Under the pieces are notes generated by a model, which saw only the letters and a list, made by a program, of their open reading frames with translations, did not search any database and was not told the DNA's origin. The position numbers were made by a program, and so were the translations under genes. Below, one piece after another: positions 25,691-38,900 of a stretch of 64,000 nucleotides of DNA. Position 1 is the stretch's first letter, and every line of letters starts with the position of its first letter. Source of the DNA: Tolypeutes matacus (taxonomy: Eukaryota > Chordata > Mammalia > Cingulata > Chlamyphoridae). Location: assembly GCA_026826555.1 (NCBI GenBank), contig JAKSZT010033848.1:107807-171806 (forward strand). The letters run 5' to 3'.

Positions 25691-25928
25691 TGCATTGTGA
25701 TATTTATTTATTTATTTTTATTTATTTTTTTATTTTTTTAAGATTATTTATTTATTTATTCATTTATCCCCCCCTTGCTGCTTGTGCTCGCTGGGTCAGC
25801 CAACCACGCCGTGCGGGCGGGCCTGCCTTCACCAGGAGGCCCCGGGAACCAAACCCGGGGCCTCCCATATGGTAACCGGGAGCCCTACTGATTGAGCCAC
25901 AGCCGCTTCCCATGCATTGTGATATTTA
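25691..25928 (-). mobile_element. tRNA-derived SINE (xenarthran DAS-like) with perfect 16-bp TSD
   Basis: The element body is 25707-25912 on the minus strand. It is flanked by tgcattgtgatattta at 25691-25706 and again at 25913-25928. Read in its own sense it starts gggaagcggctgtggctcaa, with an RNA polymerase III A-box-like stretch (tggctcaatcag) and a B-box-like stretch (ggtttggttccc). Next comes a GC-rich body and an A/T-rich tail (poly-T plus TTTA repeats on the plus strand). This structure matches the tRNA-related DAS SINEs known from armadillo and other Xenarthra, and is the best clue to the host. The 61-codon frame at 25690-25875 is a by-product. Confidence 0.88.
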
Positions 25929-27020
25929 AATGCATAGCCTTGGTCATTAGAAAAAGACAGAGATTTCGGGGTTTTTCCCTGAACCTTATTACCTCAGTGA
26001 TATTAGAAATTATTTACTTCAAATTTTTAAAATGTGAAAAAGAACATTATGAGTGGGGTCCCTATTCCTCTTTAAATGTTATACACTTGAAATTAATTAG
26101 TAGATTAAAAATCTACATAAAGTATATCTAGTTCCTAATGTCCATAAAATAAATATAAAAATTGTTTACAGTAAAATCTTCACTGAATATCTTGACTTAT
26201 CCATTGATATTTGAAATACTATTTTTGCCTGTGAGGATTGATTTCCATGAAATGTTGTAGTAACTCACTCTTGCCTTGGAATTTCTTAGGTATCCTTTAC
26301 AATCTGGTTCAAGTAATATTAAATTCATAGTGCTTGTCCTAGTTCAATTTCTGTATCATTATATTTTCAATATTTCAGTAGAGTCTATGCATCAATTACA
26401 TATGCTGAGGTATGCTCAGGTACCAATTTATAAAAAATCATGGATAATAAAATCAAAGAAAAGAGTAAATCAAATCATAGAAATTCATAGAAATATAGCT
26501 GAGAAATGAAAAAAACATATTTATCTTCCAGAACATAAATATTTCTTTGTGCAATTATAGAGATAACAAGATCTGTGATCCTGCTTCATTCTTCATTGAA
26601 AAAATTCCAGGATCCAAATTTTCAGGGAAATTTATATTTACTAGAGGTTATATGAACAACTGTGCTATCCTTTAGGAATGACATGTGTAGGTCATACTTC
26701 TCAGGAGCCCTGGGGAACTAGTTATTTCACCCTCTAGAGTGGCCAGTTTTCCTTCAAATCCTCATTGGTAAGTATTATTTTGCTTTTCTCTTAAGATTAT
26801 TAAATTTGCAATAGTGCTTATTAGCAATAAAATTAGCAAAGAATTTTGTCATTAAACTTAAAAAGGAGAGGTTTTCAAAAAGTTTCACAGGGCACTGGTG
26901 ATTCAGGACATTTTCAATTTTATGTCAGATTGTAATTATAACTTATCTACATTGCAATATAAACATAAATTATGCCACCTTAATAAATTTTTTCTAAGTC
27001 TTTGAACTAATATTTTTGCA

Positions 27021-28109
27021 TGAAGAAAAATCATATATTGTTTAAAATTATCAACTGCAACAAGAACCAACAAAAACTGACAAGTATACTAAGTTAAAGA
27101 CCAAAAAATGATACCTTTTGGAATGGATTTCTAAAAGGAAGCAAGTAAAGTGGTTGCGTCCCAGACTTGGAGCCTTACCAAAAGTGCCATGAAAAGATCC
27201 TTGATAATGCGATATGACAATAATGTTGGGTATCCCTCATATCGTGAGTTACTTACCCCACATGCACGGTGGAGAAAAGTAGCAAACTTGTCATTGCTCT
27301 GAAAAGTCTGATAAATAGCCAGCAATCAGGATAGTATGAAGATGTGGGAGAGACTAAGAAGCCCCAAGGAAAGACTTAGAAATGAAGCCTCAAAAATAGA
27401 AATCTCCTCATAACCCTGCAGGATAGCAACATAGTTCCAAAAGTTTGTAGGGAATGATTAGTGAGTACAGATAAAAAGTCATATATGGGAAAGCACGAAT
27501 CCCTCTTGAGTTAGTAAAGGGCCTTTTTTACTTCACCACATCTGGGGATCTTCAGCAAGGATTTCACAGAGGTTCAGAAGATCTTCACATTCTTTCATCA
27601 TAACACCATGTTCTCAGTCTTTTATATGTATTTTGGGTAAAGAGGATTGCTCAGGTTGGTAGAGGCTACAAAAATTCCCTGATATGTTAATAATTCACAG
27701 TAAATCAAAATACATAGAAGATCTGGGCAGATTCTTCATCTGAGATGATTATGAGGGAAAATGATAGCAAGGCATCTAATAAAGCCATAACATCATTTTC
27801 ATAGAATTATAGCACTCAAAATGTAATGGTCGACAAAACACATGCAAAGTGTACTACCTGATATTCCTTGTAATATTGCAGAATATAATTTTATAGAATT
27901 TACAAATAATTTCAGATCACGTTTTTTTTTCAAGGACCCTGGACACTCTTTAAAACCATTGAAAATCCTAAATACCTTATAATTCTGTTGCGCTTTGGGA
28001 AATGCTGGCAAGGGCAACAATGCTTTATGCAGCTATGGTGGCAGATACTTTGTTATAGTTTGAGAGTCTTTTGGGGACACCAAAGATATTGAGACAATTA
28101 AAAAACTTT
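27021..28109. other. Non-coding DNA, nothing recognised
   Basis: Short frames exist, such as 27325-27131 and 28020-27799 on the minus strand, but neither shows a family motif, a conserved neighbour or a supporting start context. I do not call genes here. Confidence 0.45.
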
Positions 28110-29240
28110 GGGAAATTTAAAAACCTTTAGTTCATATATTGTAAATGATAAAGGGTTATTTTACATCTGTATATTGCTATGAAAAAAATCACAGATTAAA
28201 GAGATCTAGATTTCTAATGAATATTATATATATACATATATACATATATACACATATATACATATATATACATAAATAGATATATACATATATACATATA
28301 TATACATATATACATATATATGTGTATATATGTATGTATATTTAATTTCATGTTTTAAAAAGACCATTAGGAATATTTTAAAGATTTGAAGAAAGATTTT
28401 TTACAAGATAAAATTAATCTTGGATATGTTGAAAATATGTAAGAAATAAATACTTTTGTAACACTAAGATAAAAATGAAACTGGTTTACATTCATCTATC
28501 TGTCTTTAATTCTATCCAGGTAACTTGGTAGCTAGCTTCCAATCCATCCATTTATTAAACTTTCAAGACAAAAGTCCTAACTGTGTGTTCCATGGACTGT
28601 GATAATAAAATGCTGTAAGGTTATCAGATGTTGAAGTCATAGATCCTCTTGTTAAGTCCTTATGAAGAAGCAGAAAAAGAAATGAAATTGGCTAGTGAAA
28701 AATTACAAATTCATATTCTGGGGAAAAATTCTTATATTGTAGAATGCTCAAATTAATTAAAAGTACATTAATTAAAAGCATACACTCAGAAACATCAATG
28801 CAGAGATACAGAAATCTATAAAATAAAGTATCAATTCATAGAGAGAAAACCCAAAGGAAGAATAATCAGAATAGTAATAGATTTTTTCAGGACCTTAAGA
28901 ATTAGATAAGAATGTATCTACATATTCAAATATGTGGAGGAGAATACCTTGGATAATAATTCAACATATAATATAAGTTTAAATATAAATCAATAGATGG
29001 TGCAAATTAAGGGCATATTCATTCAAATAAAGTTTCATAGATGTAACTCTCAAACTTGGTAAGATGGTTACCTGGTAAGAAAATGAGTAGTGATGCCTTT
29101 GCTGAGGAACCACCAATGCAGACAGACCATGTAGGAACATATAAATTTTAAAACATTTTTATGACAATGTCTTCAAATTCAAAATATAGAAATATAAGGA
29201 TATATGCCAGGCATTGGAGGAATATGAAAAAAATTCAGAC
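28110..29240 (+). repeat. Non-coding duplicated block, copy B (direct)
   Basis: This is the partner of 19670-20490 in the same orientation (anchors are given there). It is longer because of a dinucleotide-rich expansion at 28225-28343 and extra sequence at about 28450-28830. Confidence 0.65.
28225..28343. repeat. (TATACA)n / (TA)n microsatellite
   Basis: A 119-bp run of tatacata-type units. Copy A of the duplicated block has only 'attatatatctgtata' at the same place (19797-19812), so the array grew after duplication. Confidence 0.9.
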
Positions 29241-29439
29241 TTTTACTAAGATTATTGCTTTTTGATACTATAAAGCTTGTGATATTCATACACTACTTGA
29301 TCTTATACAGTATAAAATGTGTTGAGCCATAATGAGCATTTTAAGTCATTGTACCAGTTGCAAGTTGAAGGCTAAGTTCCTTTTGTCAGAATATTTTCTA
29401 AAAAGATTTTTTTATATCAATGTTAAAAGTTACTCCTTC

Positions 29440-32400
29440 AACACGAGAAAATAACTACCATAACAATAAATCTGGCTTGGTATGTGGTTACACTTTCCCC
29501 TTCTTTATGTTCATTCCTGAATCTTGAAGGATTTAGAATGATGTCCACTTGAATGCTTCAGGCTGAGAGTGGAATTAGCTATTATGGGGCAGAGGAAAGA
29601 AGTTGTTTTGCTTGCAGTTGTAGATACTCCTTGTTTTGGAGATGGAACTAGTTCATCATCACTGTTCTGTTGTTGTCCAAGGTAAGGCCAAAGAACTGGA
29701 GAGTAAGAGTTGGCTTCAACTCTGCTGAGATTCAGGGCTCAACTGGCATATGAACAATCTGAAGATTTAAGTCTCTGAGAAATAGATTTAACAGGTACAT
29801 TGAAAATCATGGATTCAAATGAAAGGAGTAGAAGAATCATGATTATGGGAATGATAAATGAGTATAAGTATGTTATATTGGGGAAATAGATTTTCTTATA
29901 TTCCCAGATAGAGCCCAATGAATGTGTCTAGATGTCCCTAGAGCCCTCAGGAACACATTGGTTTGGGACTTTGTTTACTGTGGCAATTTGGGTAATCTAC
30001 CTGAGACATGCATAAACATAACCTCTGGAATGAACTTCCAACTCACTTTGAAATCTCTTAGCCATAAAGCCTCTGTTTTATTTAATATTTCCAAAATTTG
30101 GTCAAGGTCTTTATCCAAATCCATTGTTGCTTAACACTTGGTAATAATCTCTCAGTGCCAGGAAGCTTACCCCTGGCATGTCCCCTGCCAGGGCAGGAGG
30201 GGAGTAGTAAGTTTATTTGCAGAACTTGGCTTAGGGAGGACACATTTGAGAAACAAGGAGGTTTTCAGGATTAAACTCTGAGGCATTAATTATGATTAGT
30301 CTTAGTTTCCTTATTACTGAAATAAGATTCATAAGTGCAAGCATTAAGATCGATGGCTTGGTTTATTCGCCTGTTTTCTTTGATTAGGCAAGGCTTATAT
30401 ATTTCAGAGTTTTTGAAATCTTATTTGATGTAGCAGGAATTCACCAGGAGGAAAGTTTAATATTTTGTTAGTTACCACGAAGGCAACTATCTATCCAGAA
30501 AGCATACCTATGGCAACAAGAATATATTTTATCCCATAGAAGTATGATTTAAGTTTTTTTTTCTCCATATACAACCAGACTATCAACACCCTGTACTAGT
30601 GAGATATATTTGTTATGGCTCCTGAAAGACATATCTTACATTTGTATTATTAACCACAATCCTTGCCCAAAACAGTTTGCTATGTTATACAATCCTCTGT
30701 TTTATAATTTATCTTTCTTTCTAGCAAATGTACAACCCAAAATTTCACATTCAACCACATTCAAACACACATACTTCATTGCTGTTAATTACACTCACAT
30801 CACTGTACCACCCTCACCTCAGTCCATTTCCATACTAGTTCAATCAACCTAGTTATAATTTTGCATAAATTAAACATCAGTTCACCATTCTTTATGCCCA
30901 TTCTACCTCCGGTAACCTACCTTCCAAACTCTACCTCTATGAGTCCACTCACTATACTTAGTTCATATCAGTGACATCATGCAATATTTATCCTTTTGTA
31001 TCTGGCTTACTTCACTCAATATAAAGTCCTTGAGTTTAATCCATGTTGCTGCATGCATCAGTACTTCATTACTCCTTAAAGCTGAATAGTATTCTGTAGT
31101 ATGCATATACCACAGTTTGTTAATCTAGCCATCTGTTGATGGATGCTTGGGTTGCTTCCATCTTTTTGAGAATATGCATAATGTTGCTATGAACATTATT
31201 GTGTATGTATATGTTTGAGTCTCTGCTTTCAATTCTTCAAGGTGTATAACTAAGAGTGGGATTACTGGATTATACAGCAATTCTATATTTAGCTACTGGA
31301 GGAACTGCCAAAATGTTCTCCATAGTGACTGCACCATTCTACATTCCCACCAGCAATAAATGAGTGTTCCTCTTTTTAAACTCCTCTCCAACACTTGTAC
31401 CTCTCCAAAACTTGTAGCTTTCTGTTTTTTAATAGCAGCCAGTCTAGCAGGCATGAGAAGATATCTCAAGTAGTTTTCATTTGCATTTCACTAATAGCCA
31501 GTGATGTTGAGCATCTTTTCATGTGCTGTTTAGCCATTTTTTTTCCTCTTTAGAAAAATTGTCTGTTCAAATAATTTGCCTATTTTTTAATTGGGTCATT
31601 TGTCTTTTTATTGTTGAGTTGTAGGATTTCTTTATTTATGCTGGATGTTAGATCCTTATAAGACATGTGGCTTCCAATAATTTCTTCCATCAAGTAGGCT
31701 GCCTTTTAGCTTTCTAGATAAACTTCTTTGAAACCCAAAAATTTATAATTTTGTAGAGGTCCCATTTATCTATTTTTAAATTTTGTTGCTCACACTTTGA
31801 GTGTAGTTTAAGAAATCTTTGCCTACCACAAGATCTTGGAAATACTTCCATACATTATCTTCTAGGAGTTTTATGATCTATGTTCTCATTTTTAGGTCAT
31901 TGATCCATTATAAGTTAATTTTTGTATAGGGCATGAGATAAGGATCTTTTTTCATTCTTTTGTATATGGTATCCAGTTCTCCCAACATGATTTGTTGAAG
32001 ATAATATTCTGCCCCAGTTGAGTTGACTAGGCATCTTTGATAAATATCAGTTGTCCATAGATGTATAAGTCTATTTATGAACTCAAAATTTGGTTCCATT
32101 GTTCAATATATCTATATTTGTGCCAATACCAATCAGTTTTGAGCACTTCATCTTTGTAATATTATTTAAAGTTTAGGTTGTGTTAATCCTCCAAGTTTGC
32201 TCTTCTTCTTTGAGATGTTTTTGGCTATTTGGGGCCTCTTACCATTCCAAATAAATGTTATAATTGGCTTTTTCCATTACTGCAAAATAGTGCTGTTGGA
32301 AATTTTATTGGGATTGTCTTGAATCTGTAAATCTATTTGTGTAAATTTGACATCTTAAGGATTTTTGGTCTTCTGATCCATGAACATGAAATGTCCTTCC

Positions 32401-32734
32401 ATTTCATGGTCTTCTTTGATGGCTTATAGCAATGTTGTGTAGTTTTCTGTGAAGAAGTCTTATACATTCTTAAGTAAATTTATTCATAGCTCTTTGATTA
32501 TTTTTATTGCTACTGTAAATGGAAAATTCATTTTAGTGTATAGAAACACTACTGATGTTTGCATGTTGATCTTTTATCCTACCACTTTGCTGGACTTGTT
32601 TATTAGCTCTAGTAGCTTTGTTCTTGATATTTCAGGATGTTCTATATATAGATTCATGTCATCTGCAAATAATGAAAACTTACTTTTTCCTTTCTAAGTT
32701 AAATATCTTTTATTTTTTTCTAGTGTAACTGATC
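29440..32734 (-). mobile_element. Old LINE-1, 3'UTR plus ORF2 C-terminal half
   Basis: The 3'UTR core is antisense at about 29480-30250, with the same block order as the younger copies ('gatgtccacttgaatgcttc', then 'cataacctctggaatgaact', then 'ggtcaaggtcttta'). The upstream module lies at 30480-30900. ORF2 is antisense from about 30960 to 32734, with the antisense of the RT FADD region at about 32655-32665 ('gtcatctgcaaataatg'). Numerous stops make it an old fossil. It shows that the long 3'UTR already existed in early members of this lineage. Its 5' part ends near the young insertion. Confidence 0.8.
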
Positions 32735-33311
32735 CAGGTAGATATTTTTTTTTTTTTTTGAAATTTATTTTTATTTTTTTAATATATATATACATATATT
32801 TTAAGAGGTGCTTAGATTACCCAAAATATTACACGGAACCCACTGGGATTCCCATGCTGCCCACCTCCCACACCTCCCACACATCCAACACAAACATCTC
32901 CCATAGTGTGGCCCACCAACCTCAATGAACTTACACATCCTGGAGCCTTGCCACCAACCATAGACCACAGTTCACACTGTAGACCACACTCTCTCCCACT
33001 CAGTTCTGAGTGGTGTGTGCTGATTTAAAATGGCCTACATCCATTGCCACAACAGTACTCAGGACAACCTCCAACTCCCAAAGAAGCCCCTGTATTTCAA
33101 CTGCTCATCCCCTCCCTACCCAAAAACTGTCAAGTGGCCACTGGCTCCACCTCATTGTTATAATTTCTTGCATTGCAAGAATCACCATATGTGAGCAAGA
33201 GAATACCATCAAGTCCACTCTAGTCCATAGTTCTTCCCCCAATCCAGAGGCGACTGGGATGGTGATGTCCACTCCAACTCCAAGTGAGAGAGGGCTTCAG
33301 GTAGATATTTT
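32735..33311 (-). mobile_element. Young LINE-1 3'-end insertion with perfect 14-bp TSD
   Basis: The insert body is 32749-33297. The TSD caggtagatatttt occurs at 32735-32748 and 33298-33311. The poly-T at 32745-32759 marks the 3' end on the minus strand, and the rest is the terminal module and the end of the 3'UTR core. It is very similar to 9190-9700, so it belongs to the young subfamily. Confidence 0.92.
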
Positions 33312-34864
33312 GATATCTTATAAGTTGAATGAAAAATGAAAAATGTTTAGAAAGTGTATAAAAATGAAAGAAATGGTCTTCAGTCTTGTCAGACTCTCTT
33401 GCACATTTAAACCAGGCCATCATTGCTGTGCAGGGTGTCTCTTCATTTGAGTTATTGGCTACATCAGTCACTATGATCCTTAAAACAATAAAAATAGTTG
33501 TCACATCTCCCAGTCATGCTCCTGAAGTAGATGGAAATATTTTGCTGCTTCAGACTGACTCTGCCAGCCAGAGATGGATTGTTCTTGAGGACCAATGGTG
33601 CTGGCTTATACTGCCTGTGTGAAGGATATACCCAGTGGAGCAATAATTGCCAGAGCAAAATGAGCAGGACCTAAACAATTAAAATTGGCATTGAGGCCAC
33701 CTGTCATAGAGGGACAACTTGCATGGTTTTGTAAAATTAAACCTTAAATATATTAACTGCAGCTCAAAGAGAATATTGTGCTATATTAAGTGCTGTATCT
33801 ATATACATGATATATATATCTCCTCTATACTGGATCTTAGGAAGAATGATGTTGAACATATTAAAATATTGGCAAATTTGATTCATTTTTTGAATAGTTA
33901 ATAAACTTGCCTATGATATAAAAAAGAATGGCTTTCTTAGTATTGCTTTTATTTTGCTTTCAACATGCTTGTCTTGCTGTTTTCTATATTGTCTTTGTGA
34001 ATTTTTGTCTATAACAGCCTCCAAAATATTATGAAAAATTTCTGTGCCCTTAATTAGCAGGAAGTAACTGCAAAAGATGAGACTTTTGTCCATTTTCTTT
34101 ATACAAGGAATGCTTACAAAACTATCTTCTTAAGAATAAGAACATAAAAGCAAGGGTGGGTTTGATAGCTGGAAAATATGCTTATTAAAATTTCTTCACT
34201 TAAGCAGCTTTGGAAATTCTAATGCACTAATTGAGCCTGTTTTATATTTATCTAATTTTAGGAGTTGATTCTTTGCACTTAGTTCCCAGAAGGATATTAA
34301 CCAGAGCTTCTCAGTTTTGCTTACAGGAATAAAATAATATCGCAAAGCAAAACCAGACAGAATGGTGTCAGGAGCACCTTATTAACCAGTAAATCTGTAA
34401 CTTTTCTCAGAAACAAAAATATAGATATCCTTGAGCAGTTGGCAGAACAATATCTAAGCTGTGGTTTATTAGCCACTGAAACCAAGGAGAGGTTGAACAT
34501 ACTTGAGACAATGCAGAACTGACAAGTTGTATGTACCCTCCTCACAAGACCCCTGGCATCACTATTTTTCTTTACGTTTAACTTCTTCCCAACTCTCTCT
34601 ATTTGCATATAAAAAATCCTAGCTCTCATTCTCACTTTAAACTAGTTTTGGGATGATTCCTCCAGTTCCTTGGGCAATCATAATAAGTCACCTTTTCACT
34701 GAGACATGTTTCTCCTTCGTGGTGCCTAAATCAAAGGCCACTTCTTTCGGAAATAGTCAAGGTTACAGGAACAAGACTGATAAAAAGACATATACTAATA
34801 AGCCAAGACTTGGGGTTTGCATGCAAAAATTAAAACTCACTTCTGTAATGATGAAACTATGTTT
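33312..34864. other. Non-coding DNA, nothing recognised
   Basis: A 78-codon frame at 33386-33622 (+) has a slightly protein-like composition, but I recognise no family and it has no supporting context. A 104-codon frame at 34635-34321 (-) likewise shows no motif. Both may be chance. Confidence 0.4.
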
Positions 34865-35280
34865 ACTTACATTTAATGCCTAAGACCCACCTCCTGAAAA
34901 TCTTTTGTAGTTCAAATGTGCCTATTTATAAGCCAATCTTTGGAAATAAACTCACACCCTTCCCCCGCTACAAGGCGCAAGGCTGGATATCCAGAGATAA
35001 AATTTACCTTACCCATGTGGAACATGACTTTCAGAGAAAAACTTTTCCAGACAACACGGGACATGACCCAACTTCCAGGGTTGAACTCTGCCCTAGCAAT
35101 GTGAGATTAGATCAAAAGGGGGAAAAGAAAAAAAGTAAAATGAAGAGTCAATGGCTAAGAGACTTTTAAATAATTATTGGGAGGTCATTCTCAATGTTAC
35201 TGTTATACAGGTCTTTAATTACATTAAGATAACACTTTGGACTCTACCTAAGAATCTATGGAAAGTCATGTCCCCAAAAT
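34865..35280 (+). mobile_element. Ancient LINE-1 3'UTR core fragment
   Basis: The segment contains 'cccatgtggaacatgacttt', 'aagggggaaaag' and 'ggctaagagactttta' in the order found in the 3'UTR core of the young copies (compare 41490-41640). It is heavily diverged. Confidence 0.6.
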
Positions 35281-35479
35281 AACATAATTATATTCACTTA
35301 TAAGTACCCTATTCAAAATCCTTTTACTTCCTTTATTTTAGCTTACAGTTTTACATGACAATATGTGTAACGTGCAAACCCAAAAACATAGTATTATATG
35401 AAATATAATTGCAAGTTTCTTTTCTACATTCAATACTTATTTCCATATTGATTAGTAAAAATCAAATTAAAATTTTTCT

Positions 35480-35574
35480 TTTTCTTGTACATAGCATTAT
35501 TCACAATACCCATAAGTTTGAAAAATCCAAGTGTCTACCAAGAGATAAACTGACAAACAAAATATAGCATATTG
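35480..35574 (+). mobile_element. Old LINE-1 ORF2 C-terminal fragment, left part
   Basis: 'tagcattattcacaatacc' and 'gataaactgacaaacaaaat' match the L1 ORF2 C-terminal coding block (compare 39525-39610). The sequence stops at 35574 and resumes at 42629 ('tcatacaatggaatattact'), so a younger L1 was inserted into this fossil. Confidence 0.75.
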
Positions 35575-35960
35575 TCCAATACTCAAGACAAAGAGAAAAT
35601 GCTCAAGGCAGCAAGAGAAAACAGAACCATTACATACAAGAGAAGCTCAATAAGGTTAAGTACTGATTTATCATCTGAATCCATAGAGGAAAGAAGGCAG
35701 TGGTATGACAGAGTCAAGGTACTAAAAGAAAAAACACATAGAGCCAAGAATTCTCTATGCAGCAAGGCTGGCATTCAAAAGTGATGGAGATTTGAAAATA
35801 TTCACAGATAAACAGAAATTAAGAGAGTATGCCAATAAGAAACCTGCCCTTCAAGAAATCCTAAAGAGAATGCTGCAGGTTGAAAAGGAAAAAAAAGAGA
35901 GAGTTGGAGGAGAATGTAAGAATAACTAAAAAGACAAATAGAGAAAGAAAAACAATATAT
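35575..35960 (+). pseudogene. LINE-1 ORF1 C-terminal domain, truncated
   Basis: ORF1 encodes the L1 RNA-binding chaperone. Here KMLKAARENRTITYKRSSIR and LSTDLSSESIEERRQWYD are the C-terminal RNA-binding domain. After a frameshift near 35765 the frame goes on with FKSDGDLKIFTDKQKLREYA, up to about 35870. The N-terminal coiled coil and RRM are absent because the element is 5'-truncated. It lies just upstream of ORF2. Confidence 0.85.
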
Positions 35961-35984
35961 GACGTACATAAACCAAAAGAAAAT

Positions 35985-38900
35985 ATGGCTGATGTGAGAA
36001 ATTCCTTGAGAGTAATAATACTGAATGTTAATGAATTAAACTCACCAGTCAAGAGACACAGATTGACAGATAAGGAAGTATGACCCATCTATTTGTTGTC
36101 AAAAAGAAGCCTAACTTAGACCCAGGGATGCCAGGAGTCTGAAGTGAATGGCTAGAAAACAATTTTTAAAGCAAACAATAACCAAAAAAGGGCCAGATTA
36201 GCAATACTAATATGGGACACATTAGACTTTAACTGTAAAACTATTGTAAGAGACAAGGACAGACTACATATTAGTAAAAGGGGTAATATTTTAAGAAGAA
36301 AGAACAACCAAAAACATTTATGCACCTAATAAAGGTGCCTCAAAGTACATGAGGCAAACACTGGAAAAACCAAGTGAAGAAATAGATGCCTCTACAATTA
36401 TATTGGGGGATATTAATTCACCATTATGACCATTAGACAGAACATCTTGACAGAGAATCAATACAGAAATAAAGACTCTTAATAATACACTAGAGGATCT
36501 GTACCTAACAAATATATATAGAATGCTACACACAAATGGAGTGGGATATACATTCTTCTCAAGTGCACATGGATCATACTCCAAGATAGACCACATTCGA
36601 GGTCACAGAACAACTCTCAATGAATTCAGAAAGATTGAGATTATACCAAGTAATTTCTCTACCACAATGGAATGAAACTGGAAATCACTAATGGTGAGAG
36701 AACCAGATTAGGCACAATGATATGGAAGTTAAACAACACACACTTAGAGAAATAGTGGTCAAGGAGGAAATATCAAAAGAAATCAGGAACTACCTTGAAA
36801 CAAATGAACAGACAACACAACATATCAAAAACAATGGGATGCAGCCACAGCTGTCCTGAGAAGGAAATTCATAGCCATAAATGCATATATCAAAAAAAGA
36901 AGAAAGAGCTAAATTGTAGACTTAACTGCACACCTGGGGGAATTGGAAAAAGAACAACAAACTAACCCCAAAGTTAGTAGAAAGAAGGAAATAACAAAGA
37001 TTAAAGCAGAACTTAACAAAAGAGAAAATTAAAAAGCGCTAGAAAAAATAAACAAAGCCAAAAGCTGGTTCTTCCAGAAGATCCATAAAATTGACAAACC
37101 CTTAGCCAGACTAACAAAGAAAAGAAAGAGCAGATGCAAATTCACAAAATAAGAAATGAGGAAGGGGATATCACCACTGACCCCGCAGAAATAAAAAGTA
37201 TCATCAGAGGATACTTTGAAACATTATATGCAAATAAGAATGATAATTTAGAGGAAATAGACAAATTCCCAGAAACTCACAAGCAGCCTACATTGATGAA
37301 GGAAGAAATTGATGAACTCAGCAATCCAATTACAAGTAAAGAGATAGAGCCAGCCAACAAAAACCTCCCAACTAAGAAGAGTCCTAGACCAGTCGGCTTC
37401 ACAGGTGAATTCTACCCAACATTCCAGAAAGAGCTAACACCAATCCTGCTTAAGCTCTTCCAAAAAATAGAAGTAGAAGGAATATTACTTAATTCATTCT
37501 ATGATGCCAACATTATCCTAATTCCAAAGCCAAACAAAGATACCACAAGAAAGGAAAATTACAGACCAATCTCTCTAATGAACCTAGATGCTAAAATCAG
37601 CAACAAAATACTTGCTAAACACATTCAGCAACATATCAAAAGAATTGTACTCCCTCACCAAGTGGGTTTCTTCCAGTTTATGCAAGGATGGTTCAACATA
37701 AGAAAATCAATGTAATAAACCACATAAACAGATTGAAAGAAAAAATAACACATGGTTATCTCTGTAGATGCAGAAAAAGCATAAAAAAAAATACAACACA
37801 CTGTCCTGATAAAAACACTGCAAAAGATGGGAATAGAAGGAACATCATAAAGGGTATGCCTGAAAAACCCACAGCCTACATCATTTTCAGTGGTGAAATC
37901 CTAAAAGTTTCCCACTGAGATCAGGAACAAGACAAGGATGTCCACAATTTAACATTGTCTTAGAAGCACTTGCTCAAGTACTGAGGCTAGAAAAAGATAT
38001 AAAAGGCATCCAAATTAGAAAGGAAGAAGTAAAATTTCACTATTTGCAGATGACGTGATACTATACATAGAAAGCCCTGAGAAATCTACAACAAAGCTTC
38101 TATAAGTTATAAATGAGTTCAGTAAATTTACAGGCTATAGGATCAATGCTCAAAGGTCAGTATCATTTCTGTACAACAATAATGAGCAAACTGAGGAGGA
38201 AATCAAGAAAAAAATATCATTTACAGTAGTAACTAAAAGAATCAAATATGTAGGAATAAATTTAACTAAAGATGTAAAAGACTTTGATACAGAAAACTGC
38301 ACAACACTGTTAATGGAAATCAAAGAAGACTTAAATAGATGTAAGAATATTCCCTGTTCATGGATAAGAAGACTAAACATCATTAAGATCTCTATCCTAC
38401 CCAAACTAATCTACAGATTTAATGCAATCCCAATAAAAATCAACACAGAATTTTTTTTATGAATTGGAAAAACTAACTACAACATTTATTTGGAAGTGTA
38501 AGAAGCCCTGAATTGCCAAGTACATATTGAAAAAGAAACATGAAATTGGAGGTATCACACTACCTGACTTTAAAACATACTACCGAGCTACAGTGGTCAA
38601 AAATGCATGGTATTGGCACAAGAATAGACATACCGACCAATGGAACTGAATTGAGAGTTCTGATATAGCTCCTTGAATATAGAGTCATCCGATATTTCAC
38701 AAGGCCACCAAGCCCTCTCAACTGGGAGAAAATGGCCTCTTCAAAAAATGGTGCTTGGAGAACTGGATATACATATCCAAAAGAATAAAAGAGGAACACC
38801 ATCTCACACCTTATACAAAAATCAATTCAAGATGGATCAAATATCTAAATATAAGAGCCAAGACCATAAAAACCTTGGAAGATAATGTAGGGATGCATCT

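Larger units (their letters stand above)
24200..27020 (-). repeat. Receptor 5' flank, duplicated inverted at 60.8-62.9 kb
   Basis: Read on the minus strand, this block aligns co-linearly with 60830-62870 on the plus strand over about 2 kb. Anchors include aaactggcc with gagggtgaaat (26758-26731 against 61117-61141), gatattcagtgaag (26193-26180 against 61778-61791), atttcaagtgt (26095-26085 against 61874-61884), tgaaagg (25384-25378 against 62396-62402), gatttcagtaaa (24996-24985 against 62781-62792) and the 'aaatcatgcctga' / 'aaattatgcctga' pair (24415-24403 against 62853-62865). It is not a repeat family I recognise, so a segmental duplication of an olfactory receptor unit is the simplest reading. 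It contains two later insertions, at 24475-24930 and 25707-25912. Confidence 0.8.

Noticed and set aside
25690..25875. 61-codon frame
   Set aside because: It is created by the SINE and its T-rich tail.
32449..32697. 82-codon plus-strand frame
   Set aside because: It is antisense to old L1 ORF2 (RT region).
33386..33622. 78-codon frame with protein-like composition
   Set aside because: No motif, no homologous neighbour and no start or exon context; it cannot be separated from chance.
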